Source: Sphingobacteriia bacterium
GTDB taxonomy: Bacteria > Bacteroidota > Bacteroidia > UBA7662
DNA length: 12,413 bases
Assembly (NCBI GenBank): GCA_009926245.1
Contig: RFPG01000016.1
Span: 1-12,413 of the forward strand
Reading direction: 5' to 3'
Below are positions 6,657 through 12,413 of this stretch, piece by piece. A program made the position numbers and the translations under genes. The number at the start of each line of letters is the position of its first letter. Positions within the stretch are counted from its first letter, which is position 1. The notes below the pieces were generated by a model. It ran no database searches. It saw nothing but the letters and a program-made list of their open reading frames with translations, and was not told where the DNA came from.

Positions 6657-7097
6657 TTAGGCTTTGTATTTCTTTTGGAGGTAAGCCATGGTGGCTTTCA
6701 TGATCTTGCTAAGTACGGCGGTATCGATATCGGCTAATTTCTGGATATACAAACAAGCTTTGGCCGCCTTGAATTTACCGAGGCCCTCCAACAGCGGGGC
6801 ATGCTCCGGCTCTCCGGTGTAGACGTACAGCGAGATGGCCGCTTTGCGTGGTGAAAATCCCAGCAGGAACCAGTCGCCTTCTTGACGGCTTTTTTCGGAT
6901 TTGTAGTGGTAGGATCCAAAGCCAATCATGCTGGCACCCCACATTTTGGGCGGGTAACCGCTGACTTTTTCCATCAAAGCGATGAGGTCCAGGCTGTCTT
7001 GTCGCTTTTGGTCGGTTTGAGCAAACTGCTCCACAAAGGCCAGGACATCGGCGTCATGGACCCTGGTTTTGAGTACGTTGTTGGTGGACTTGGCCAT
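6657..7097 (-). CDS. DUF1801 (YdhG-like) domain protein
   Basis: This 146-residue cytoplasmic protein matches the DUF1801 pattern: an N-terminal helix pair with KRQDSLDLIALMEKV, then MWG (52-54), GFGSYHYKS (59-67), GDW (74-76), FSPRK (81-85) and the C-terminal signature LGKFKAAKACLYIQKL (106-121). The domain fold resembles YdhG/YdeI. Its biochemical role is not established, though some members are linked to iron binding or stress. It is the third gene of the rsmA run, about 100 nt after the hydroxyacid dehydrogenase and 9 nt before the AlkB-like gene. The longer upstream gap holds a tandem repeat and could hold its own promoter, but no good TAnnTTTG is seen there. Length and composition look normal. 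Confidence 0.85.
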   Translation of the reverse strand: MAKSTNNVLKTRVHDADVLAFVEQFAQTDQKRQDSLDLIALMEKVSGYPPKMWGASMIGFGSYHYKSEKSRQEGDWFLLGFSPRKAAISLYVYTGEPEHAPLLEGLGKFKAAKACLYIQKLADIDTAVLSKIMKATMAYLQKKYKA

Positions 7098-7143
7098 ACC
7101 ACGAATTTAAGACCAAAGCCGTGGATTCCTGGCTAGGGTAGTT

Positions 7144-7218
7144 GGTTGGCTTCGTTGAGGTCGTCTTCGACTAGGTCGTCTTCGCCGAGGTTGGTTTCTA
7201 GCGGATTGGCTTCGATGA
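7144..7218. repeat. Five imperfect 15-bp tandem units across the end of the dehydrogenase gene
   Basis: Units begin at 7144, 7159, 7174, 7189 and 7204. The plus-strand unit resembles GGTCGTCTTCGACTA, with the outer units closer to GGTTGGCTTCGTTGA. The inner two units agree at 11 of 15 bases and the two outermost at 13 of 15. The array contains the TAG stop (7198-7200) of the minus-strand dehydrogenase and its last six codons. In the -1 frame on the minus strand the units read as acidic pentapeptides: IIEAN, PLETN, LGEDD, LVEDD, LNEAN. Confidence 0.7.
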
Positions 7219-8172
7219 TTGTTGGAGGTGGGCGATGATTTTGTCGGCCAGGACCTCGGAGATGGCTCGATAGGATTCCACGGTCCAACCTGCGACATGG
7301 GGGCTGACCACAACCCGAGGATGGGCCAAAAGACGATCCATCCATTCCTTGTCCCAGTTTTGGGGGTTTTCGATGGGTAAAGTGTCCAAGCAGGCTCCCT
7401 CCAAGACATTCTGCTCCAGGGCCTGGACCAGGTCCGGCAGGTTGACCATAGGACCCCGGGCGGCATTGACCAATAATTTGAGTTGACGAAATCGCCGGAG
7501 GGTATCCCCTTGGACCAAGTTGCGAGTCAGGTCGGTCAGAGGGGCATGCAGGGTTAGAATTTGAGCCTCGTTGTAGATTTCTTCCATGGTGGATTCGACG
7601 ACCAAGGGTTGATCGGTCGAGGCATAGCCTTGTTGGTATTTGTCGTAAACCAGGACTTTGCAACCCATGGCCGCCAATAGACGGGCGGTTTGGGACCCGT
7701 TATGGCCGTAGCCAATCAAGCCCACCACCGTACCAGCCAGCTGACGGCCCCTGTTTCCCTCACGGTCCCAGAGGCCCTCTCGGATTTCTTGATTTCCTTG
7801 GTTGAGGCGGTTGAGCCAGGCCAAAATCATAGCCAAAACATGTTCGGCAACGGCCAGGCGATTTCCTTCCGAGGCGTGGATCAATGCAATGTTATGTTTA
7901 GCGGCAAAATCTGTATCAATACCATCGCATCCAGATCCGGCGCGGGCAATCCAGCGCAAATTGATCGCGCGGGACAAGGCAGCAGCGTTCAATTTCATCT
8001 TGGATCGTACCACCAAACCATGCACGGCCAAGTCGGTCCGCCCCAGCGCTTCCAAAATCTCCTCAGCATCTGCGTTGGACACATCCAAAACCTCGCAAAG
8101 ACCCGATTCATGAAGGCGTTCTGGAAGCAGCGGATGAACCGAATCCAAAATCATAACACGATGAATACTCAT
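7198..8172 (-). CDS. D-isomer-specific 2-hydroxyacid dehydrogenase, SerA-like
   Basis: This 324-residue NAD-dependent dehydrogenase has the dinucleotide motif GLIGYGHNG (151-159) with an acidic residue, Asp177, placed to select NAD. The catalytic triad is Arg239 (NAARG), Glu268 (IENP) and His292 (PHVAGW). Earlier hallmarks are ARAGSGCDGID (76-86) and NRLAVAEHVLAM (104-115). The single catalytic unit without an ACT domain fits the short Bacteroidota proteins often labelled phosphoglycerate dehydrogenase, but lactate-, glyoxylate- or erythronate-type substrates are equally possible, and serine synthesis is unproven. Its ATG follows the rsmA stop by 3 nt, so the two are almost certainly cotranscribed. 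The natural end (KIIAHLQQ) is followed by SSKPIR and the stop inside a 15-bp tandem repeat. Confidence 0.88.
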   Translation of the reverse strand: MSIHRVMILDSVHPLLPERLHESGLCEVLDVSNADAEEILEALGRTDLAVHGLVVRSKMKLNAAALSRAINLRWIARAGSGCDGIDTDFAAKHNIALIHASEGNRLAVAEHVLAMILAWLNRLNQGNQEIREGLWDREGNRGRQLAGTVVGLIGYGHNGSQTARLLAAMGCKVLVYDKYQQGYASTDQPLVVESTMEEIYNEAQILTLHAPLTDLTRNLVQGDTLRRFRQLKLLVNAARGPMVNLPDLVQALEQNVLEGACLDTLPIENPQNWDKEWMDRLLAHPRVVVSPHVAGWTVESYRAISEVLADKIIAHLQQSSKPIR

Positions 8173-8175
8173 TGA

Positions 8176-9030
8176 TTAGGACGATGTCTTTTGATCAGAT
8201 AAGGTTTCTTCGATGGCCTGGGTCAGCTCTACGAAGGCCTGAACGGGTAATTGCTCTGCGCGCAGGTGAAGGATGTTCATGCGGTCTTGGTATCCTTCGG
8301 GCAAAACCTGCCCCAAGGCATTGGATAACATTTTGCGTCGTTGATTAAAAGCGGCTTTGACGACCCTAAATAACAAGCGGTGATCGCAGGCCGGTGGATT
8401 CCAACGATTTTTGAGTCGCAGGACCCCTGATTTGACTTTGGGGGGCGGAAAGAAAGACCCTTCGTTGACGGTAAATAGGTATTCGGTTTCAAAAAAAGCC
8501 TGTGTCAAAACGCTGGTAATGCCGTAGACCTTGTTACCGTGGACAGAGCAAATACGTTGAGCCACTTCGCGCTGAAACATGCCAACGCATTCGCCGACCA
8601 CGGCATGATGCTCCAAGACCTTAAAAACAATTTCGGTGCTGATATGGTAAGGAAAATTCCCAACAATCCCCCAGCAGGCTTTGTTTTTACCTTGGTCCTG
8701 TCCTGAATCAAGTGTTCCCGTAGGGCCGGTATCGCCGGTAACACCGGGGCAGGGCAAGGGATTCCAACGAAGAAAATCCCCGACCATTTGTTCGGGTTGG
8801 GCGAGTTGGTGTCCCAGCAGGTATTGGATGGACTCTTGGTCCACCTCGGCCAGCCACAAACGGTAGGGAAGTTTGAGCAGGTGTTGGGTGAGTTGACCGG
8901 TTCCAGGCCCAATTTCAAGCAGGTTGGGGTAGTCGCCCCAGCCCGTGAGGGACAGCGCGACCTTTTCGGCAAGTCGCACATCGGTCAGAAAATGCTGACC
9001 CAGTTGCTTTTTGGGGCGAACGCGGTCCAT
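8176..9030 (-). CDS. rsmA: 16S rRNA (adenine1518/1519-N6) dimethyltransferase
   Basis: RsmA/KsgA dimethylates two adjacent adenines in the 3' terminal hairpin of 16S rRNA during late 30S assembly. The 284-residue sequence shows QHFL (12-15), the SAM motif LEIGPGTGQLT (38-48), acidic AEVDQESI (61-68), catalytic NFPY (125-128, the N-F/L-P-Y active-site motif), MFQREVAQRI (151-160), SFFPPPKV (192-199) and FNQRRKML (228-235). It is complete. Between DFLRWNP (85-91) and the catalytic motif is an insert of about 25-29 residues with a TG-rich repeat (GVTGDTGPTGT), longer than I expect at that place. It heads the leftward run and is divergent from purK across 74 nt. Loss of this enzyme confers kasugamycin resistance in other bacteria. 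Confidence 0.95.
   Translation of the reverse strand: MDRVRPKKQLGQHFLTDVRLAEKVALSLTGWGDYPNLLEIGPGTGQLTQHLLKLPYRLWLAEVDQESIQYLLGHQLAQPEQMVGDFLRWNPLPCPGVTGDTGPTGTLDSGQDQGKNKACWGIVGNFPYHISTEIVFKVLEHHAVVGECVGMFQREVAQRICSVHGNKVYGITSVLTQAFFETEYLFTVNEGSFFPPPKVKSGVLRLKNRWNPPACDHRLLFRVVKAAFNQRRKMLSNALGQVLPEGYQDRMNILHLRAEQLPVQAFVELTQAIEETLSDQKTSS
8716..8742. repeat. Three 9-bp tandem units inside rsmA
   Basis: Plus-strand units TCCCGTAGG, GCCGGTATC and GCCGGTAAC lie in frame with rsmA (minus strand). They encode a VTG-DTG-PTG repeat within the loop insert before the NFPY active-site motif. The last two units differ at only two positions and the first is more divergent. Confidence 0.5.
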
Positions 9031-9048
9031 GGCCCGGCTAAAATAGGT

Positions 9049-9056
9049 TAATTTTG
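9049..9056 (+). promoter_or_regulatory. Candidate Bacteroidota -7 element for purK
   Basis: TAATTTTG matches TAnnTTTG in the 74-nt region divergent to rsmA and would place transcription start near 9062. It overlaps the TTG that opens the longest purK reading frame, which argues for the ATG at 9105 as the true start. No clear -33 TTTG is present at the expected distance. Confidence 0.4.
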
Positions 9057-9104
9057 AGCTGTGGAATCGTTTTTGCCCTTCGTTTCCTGTTCCCTATCGG
9101 CTTT

Positions 9105-10325
9105 ATGAGCAAGGTACAGGCCCAACACAAGGTCCTAGGTGTCTTGGGAGGCGGACAATTGGGAAGCATGATGCTGGATCCGATTCACCGACTCGGACTC
9201 CAAGCACGTTTCATGGACCCTGATCCCCTGGCCCCGGTGGCCATGCGCTTTCCATCGACGGTTTGTGCCCCCTTTTCCGACGCTCAGGCCGTTTTGGATT
9301 TTGGACGGGGTTGCGATGTCTTGACCTACGAGTTGGAGGCCGTCCATGCGGGCGCTTTGGCTCAATTGGAAGGGGAGGGCATCGAAGTTTGGCACCGCCC
9401 CGAAATCCTCGCCCTTCTTCAGAACAAGATTTCCCAAAAGGAATTTTATGTACGAGAAGGACTGCCGACGGCCCCTTTTCGGAGCTTTGAGCGTCTCGAC
9501 GAACTCAAGGCGTTTTGGCGAATGCCCGAGGGGGAAATGGCCGGTTTATTCCATCCATCGGCGGTCTGGAAGGCGGCCCGTGGGGGTTACGATGGCAAAG
9601 GTGTTCAAATCTTGGATTCGTTGGAGGACTTGGTTAATTTGCCCGATACGCCTGCATTGTTGGAACAAAAGATTGACATCGCTCTTGAATTAGCAGTGAT
9701 TACGGTTCGGGATCAAAAGGGGAATATTCGCTGTTACGATCCATGCCTGATGCATTTTGATCCCCGGGCGAATTTGGTCAGCCGGGTTATGGCGGGCTCT
9801 GCGGTGGAAACCGAGGCCCTCTTGCCAAGCCATTTGCGTTCCCAAGCCATGGAAATGGCTGCAGCGGTGGCCGAAGGTTTGGGCACGGTCGGCGTTCTGG
9901 CGGTCGAGTTTTTGCTGGATACCCAAGGCCGTCTTTTGGTGAACGAGTCCGCGCCGCGGCCCCATAATTCCGGACACTACACGATTGAGGCTGCTCATTG
10001 CTCTCAATTTGAGCAGCATATCCGTGCCGTGATGGGCTGGCCGCTGGGTGATACCTCCCTGCGCTCTGCCGCGGTCATGGTCAATTTGGTAGGGGCAGAA
10101 GGTTTCCGTGGGCCGGTGGTTTACCCGGGTTTGGATCAGGTTTTGTCCTTGCCAGGGGTTTTTGTTCATCTTTACGGTAAAGCCGAAACCCGCCCCTTCC
10201 GCAAAATGGGGCATGTGACCGTGGTGCACCCGGATCTCGCCGTCGCAAATCAAATAGCCGACCGTGTTGAAGCAAGTCTACGCATCGAAGCTGCAAACGG
10301 ATTGGAACCTTCAAATTTTCTTTGA
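9105..10325 (+). CDS. purK: N5-carboxyaminoimidazole ribonucleotide synthase
   Basis: PurK is an ATP-grasp enzyme that converts AIR, bicarbonate and ATP to N5-CAIR in de novo purine synthesis. From the ATG at 9105 the product is 406 residues. It shows the N-terminal GVLGGGQLGSM (12-22), ATP-grasp lysine and glycine loop VWKAARGGYDGKG (154-166), the acidic strand EQKIDIALELAV near 196, the metal-binding region with NESAPRPHNSGHYTIEA (279-295), SQFEQHIRAVMGWPLG, and the C-terminal LYGKAETRPFRKMGHVTV. A longer frame from a TTG at 9054 is unlikely, since its first 17 residues are outside the family and it overlaps a candidate -7 element. purE follows 25 nt downstream, and together they carry AIR to CAIR. 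The length is slightly above the usual 355-390. Confidence 0.95.
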   Translation: MSKVQAQHKVLGVLGGGQLGSMMLDPIHRLGLQARFMDPDPLAPVAMRFPSTVCAPFSDAQAVLDFGRGCDVLTYELEAVHAGALAQLEGEGIEVWHRPEILALLQNKISQKEFYVREGLPTAPFRSFERLDELKAFWRMPEGEMAGLFHPSAVWKAARGGYDGKGVQILDSLEDLVNLPDTPALLEQKIDIALELAVITVRDQKGNIRCYDPCLMHFDPRANLVSRVMAGSAVETEALLPSHLRSQAMEMAAAVAEGLGTVGVLAVEFLLDTQGRLLVNESAPRPHNSGHYTIEAAHCSQFEQHIRAVMGWPLGDTSLRSAAVMVNLVGAEGFRGPVVYPGLDQVLSLPGVFVHLYGKAETRPFRKMGHVTVVHPDLAVANQIADRVEASLRIEAANGLEPSNFL

Positions 10326-10350
10326 ACCTTACGCTTTAAACAACCAACCC

Positions 10351-10887
10351 ATGAGCCCATCCAACCCCCAATCTCCTGCCGAAGTAGCCATTGTTATGGG
10401 AAGTACTTCGGACTTGGAGGTTATGCACAAAGCGGCCGAAGTCTTGGAGTTTTTTGGCGTTGCTTACGAATTGCATGTCTTGTCTGCGCACCGAACCCCC
10501 GACCGCATGACGGCCTATGCCAAGGAAGCGGCGAGTCGTGGTCTACGAGTATTGGTGGCAGGGGCAGGAGGTGCGGCCCATTTGCCGGGTATGTTGGCGG
10601 CCTCCACTCCTTTGCCAGTCATTGGCGTTCCGGTTCGGTCTTCCAACTCCATCGACGGCTGGGATTCCTTGTTATCCATTTTGCAAATGCCCACCGGCGT
10701 TCCGGTAGCTACCGTCGCCGTGAACGGTGCGGCCAATGCGGGTCTCCTCGCCGTTCAAATTTTGGCGACTTCCAAGCCTGGACTTCTTGCAGCAATGCAG
10801 ACCTATAAGCAGAAAATGCACGACGATGTCACCGCCAAGGACCGCGAATTGCAGTCCATGGGCTGGGAAGCCTGGCTCAAAAAGTAA
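10351..10887 (+). CDS. purE: N5-carboxyaminoimidazole ribonucleotide mutase
   Basis: PurE moves the carboxyl group of N5-CAIR to C4 to form CAIR. The 178-residue product from the ATG at 10351 shows the phosphate-binding GSTSD (17-21), the catalytic histidine in SAHRTP (His47), AGAGGAAHLPGM, SSNSIDGWDSLLSILQMP, and GVPVATVAVNGAANAGLLA. The pairing with purK and the loop sequences point to a class I mutase rather than a class II AIR carboxylase. The longest open frame extends back to a TTG at 10264 inside purK. The ATG is chosen because the family begins about 10 residues before the GSTSD loop, and it lies 25 nt after the purK stop. The last 20 residues (DRELQSMGWEAWLKK end) are an ordinary C-terminal helix. 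Confidence 0.95.
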   Translation: MSPSNPQSPAEVAIVMGSTSDLEVMHKAAEVLEFFGVAYELHVLSAHRTPDRMTAYAKEAASRGLRVLVAGAGGAAHLPGMLAASTPLPVIGVPVRSSNSIDGWDSLLSILQMPTGVPVATVAVNGAANAGLLAVQILATSKPGLLAAMQTYKQKMHDDVTAKDRELQSMGWEAWLKK

Positions 10888-10958
10888 GCCTATCGTTCTT
10901 TACCAATCGCAATACCGTGCGGTTTATTGAATCTGCAGGCGGTATCAAGCGTTGATCC

Positions 10959-11002
10959 CCTTAGGGTAGTTGCTTGACGACCTTAGGGCAGTTGCTTGAC
11001 GA
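10959..11002. repeat. Perfectly adjacent 22-bp tandem duplication at the end of the peroxidase gene
   Basis: Copies at 10959-10980 and 10981-11002 agree at 21 of 22 bases (T versus C at the ninth base). The inner copy contains the last five codons and TAA stop of the minus-strand peroxidase. The outer copy repeats the same VKQLP-stop ending in the spacer. Since 22 is not a multiple of three, the outer copy is not in the gene's frame. The rest of the 95-nt convergent spacer (10888-10958) has only a weak inverted repeat, ATACCG with CGGTAT. Confidence 0.85.
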
Positions 11003-11615
11003 TTTGGGCATCCATCGGCGACACCGATGAAGGGTAGGTTGCGATCCATTGACCCTCTCCGTTTACCAAAAATTTGGTAAAATTCCAGCGCACCACCGCA
11101 TCTGATAAGCCGTTGAGGGACTTACTCATGAGCCAACGATACACCGGATGCCGATTTTCGCCTTGGATGCTGATCTTGGATGCCATCAGGAAATCAACAC
11201 CGTAATTCTTGGAACAAAAACCTTGAATCGCTTTTTCATCCCCGGGTTCTTGGCCTCCAAAATCATTGCAGGGAAAACCAATGACCGTGATTTTGGAACC
11301 GTATTGTTGGTGCAGGGCCTGCAGGTCTTTGTATTGCGGCGTGTACCCACATTCCGATGCCGTGTTAACGATCAAAACATACCGACCCTTGAATTCCGAC
11401 ATGCTGCGGGACTTACCTTGAATATCCACAAAGGTTAGGTCGTGGAAACGAAGATCGGATAATCCGGTATCTAGGGGTTGGTCGGCTGAATGCATGTTGT
11501 TATGAGGGGCTTGTTGGGATGCGGTAGGGGTCAAGGTAGGGTCCGAAGGATCGGAGGGGGAGGCGCAGGCAAGGGTGATACCCAGGAAGGTTGCCCCAAA
11601 GAATTTTGGTAACAT
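10983..11615 (-). CDS. Glutathione peroxidase-family thiol peroxidase, lipoprotein form
   Basis: This 210-residue GPx-fold peroxidase reduces hydroperoxides, in bacteria usually with thioredoxin. The N-terminus is a probable lipoprotein signal (FLGITLAC, Cys17; a slightly weak lipobox) followed by a Ser/Pro/Thr-rich linker to about residue 50, so it should act in the envelope. The catalytic domain shows peroxidatic Cys89 in NTASECGYT, FPCNDFGGQEPG with Gln122, and WNFTKFLV with Trp177 and Asn178, completing the Cys-Gln-Trp-Asn tetrad. Cys134 in FCSKNYGV is at the place of the resolving cysteine of thioredoxin-dependent members. The Cys89 codon is a standard one, so there is no selenocysteine. 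It starts 9 nt after the menB stop on the same strand, suggesting cotranscription. The 3' end is duplicated in the spacer. Confidence 0.92.
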   Translation of the reverse strand: MLPKFFGATFLGITLACASPSDPSDPTLTPTASQQAPHNNMHSADQPLDTGLSDLRFHDLTFVDIQGKSRSMSEFKGRYVLIVNTASECGYTPQYKDLQALHQQYGSKITVIGFPCNDFGGQEPGDEKAIQGFCSKNYGVDFLMASKISIQGENRHPVYRWLMSKSLNGLSDAVVRWNFTKFLVNGEGQWIATYPSSVSPMDAQIVKQLP

Positions 11616-11624
11616 GGGATGGAT

Positions 11625-12413
11625 TTAAGGGAATTTGGGGAAAGAATCAAAGTTGGGATCGCGTTTTTCGATAAAGGCATTTTTACCCTCCTTGGCCTCG
11701 TCGCTTAGGTAGTAGAGAAGGGTGGCATTCCCGGCCAGTTCTTGAATACCGGCCTGTCCATCCAATTCGGCATTGAAGGAGGCTTTGAGCATACGCAGAG
11801 CGATAGGGCTTTTGGCTAGGATTTTGCGGGTCCATTCCATGGTGGTCTCCTCCAGGCTTTCGAGGGGGACTACCTTGTTGACCAAGCCCATTTCCAAGGC
11901 TTCGGCTGCATTGTATTGATCGCAGAGGTACCAAATTTCCCGGGCCTTTTTCTGGCCGACAATGCGGGCCAAATAGGAGGCACCAAATCCTCCGTCGAAG
12001 CTGCCCACTTTGGGGCCGGTTTGACCAAATCGAGCGTTTTCGGCTGCAATCGTCAAATCGCAAACAACGTGCAGAACATGGCCCCCGCCAATGGCCCAAC
12101 CCGCTACCATCGCAATCACTGGTTTGGGGATGCGACGAATTTGCATTTGCAAATCCAAAACATTGAGTCTAGGTACTTGGTCTTTGCCCACGTAGCCACC
12201 GTGACCGCGCACGCTTTGGTCTCCTCCGCTGCAAAAGGCCTTGCCCCCCTCTCCCGTCAGAATGACTACGCCAATGCGGGCGTCTTGCCGGCACATTTCC
12301 ATGGCTTGCGACATTTCCTGAACGGTGAGCGGCGTGAAGGCATTGTGCTTGTCAGGGCGGTTAATCGAAATTTTGCCGACCCCTTCGCAGAATTCAAATT
12401 TGATTTCTTCAAA
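11625..12413 (-). CDS. menB: 1,4-dihydroxy-2-naphthoyl-CoA synthase (N-terminus beyond window)
   Basis: MenB closes the second ring of the menaquinone headgroup, converting o-succinylbenzoyl-CoA to DHNA-CoA. The frame is open to the right edge, giving 262 residues, probably all but the first 10-20. Crotonase-fold features are [12 protein letters not shown] near the cut, the oxyanion-hole region [16 protein letters not shown] (specific to MenB among crotonases) and [21 protein letters not shown]. MenB-typical [20 protein letters not shown] follows, and the ending is [20 protein letters not shown]. The ATG at 12314 is internal, since family sequence continues upstream of it. It indicates a menaquinone-based respiratory chain, as in most Bacteroidota. 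The lipoprotein peroxidase follows 9 nt downstream. Confidence 0.96.
   Translation of the reverse strand, partial: FEEIKFEFCEGVGKISINRPDKHNAFTPLTVQEMSQAMEMCRQDARIGVVILTGEGGKAFCSGGDQSVRGHGGYVGKDQVPRLNVLDLQMQIRRIPKPVIAMVAGWAIGGGHVLHVVCDLTIAAENARFGQTGPKVGSFDGGFGASYLARIVGQKKAREIWYLCDQYNAAEALEMGLVNKVVPLESLEETTMEWTRKILAKSPIALRMLKASFNAELDGQAGIQELAGNATLLYYLSDEAKEGKNAFIEKRDPNFDSFPKFP

Noticed and set aside
7134..7144. An 11-base match TAGGGTAGTTG shared with 10962-10972
   Set aside because: Matches of this length are expected by chance in a 12-kb window on both strands, and the surrounding bases differ.
7133..7663. A 176-codon minus-strand frame overlapping the dehydrogenase, considered as a separate gene
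   Set aside because: Its upstream part is a frame shadow of the dehydrogenase. Only the last 25 or so codons are of interest, and these are covered by the tandem-repeat finding.
9054..9104. An N-terminal extension of PurK from a TTG start
   Set aside because: The extra residues are outside the family alignment and overlap a candidate -7 element, and the ATG at 9105 fits the family N-terminus.
10888..10958. A rho-independent terminator between purE and the peroxidase
   Set aside because: Only a 6-bp inverted repeat with a long loop is seen, with no T-run on either strand.

Overview
This window looks like a chromosomal segment of a Bacteroidota bacterium, most plausibly Flavobacteriales-like with moderate G+C content. 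The basis is family resemblance: a NatA/NatB-type exporter pair, an RsmA carrying GNFPY, an NrnA gene overlapping an FKBP-type lipoprotein, and sequences matching the Bacteroidota -7 element TAnnTTTG upstream of several genes. No rRNA, tRNA, CRISPR array, insertion sequence or prophage gene is visible, and no gene-free stretch exceeds about 110 bases.

Layout. Bases 1-3645 are all on the minus strand. In transcription order they are an FkbM-family methyltransferase, an ABC ATPase, an ABC-2 permease split into two reading frames, and the N-terminal part of a Ppx/GppA phosphatase that runs off the left edge. A short divergent promoter region (3646-3716) separates them from a plus-strand pair: an NrnA-like DHH phosphoesterase, overlapping by 4 nt an FKBP-like lipoprotein. 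Converging on that pair is a four-gene minus-strand run (9030 to 5595): rsmA, a 2-hydroxyacid dehydrogenase, a DUF1801 protein and an AlkB-type membrane hydroxylase. Divergent from rsmA is purK-purE on the plus strand, the two-step route from AIR to CAIR in purine synthesis. The right end has menB (menaquinone synthesis, cut by the window edge) followed by a lipoprotein glutathione peroxidase, both on the minus strand.

Most of the window is housekeeping: rRNA dimethylation, nanoRNA and pAp turnover, purine and menaquinone synthesis, and peroxide defence at the envelope. The accessory items are the AlkB-like hydroxylase, the FkbM methyltransferase and the exporter.

The most unusual features are small-scale. 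Both genes of the exporter carry a frame break of the same sign: the ATPase near a run of six C on the coding strand, the permease between its first membrane segment/loop and its membrane core. A five-unit 15-bp tandem repeat spans the stop codon of the hydroxyacid dehydrogenase and would encode an acidic pentapeptide repeat in the neighbouring frame. A 22-bp tandem duplication copies the end of the peroxidase gene, including its stop codon. RsmA has a loop insert containing a 9-bp repeat. I see no clearly novel multi-gene system.
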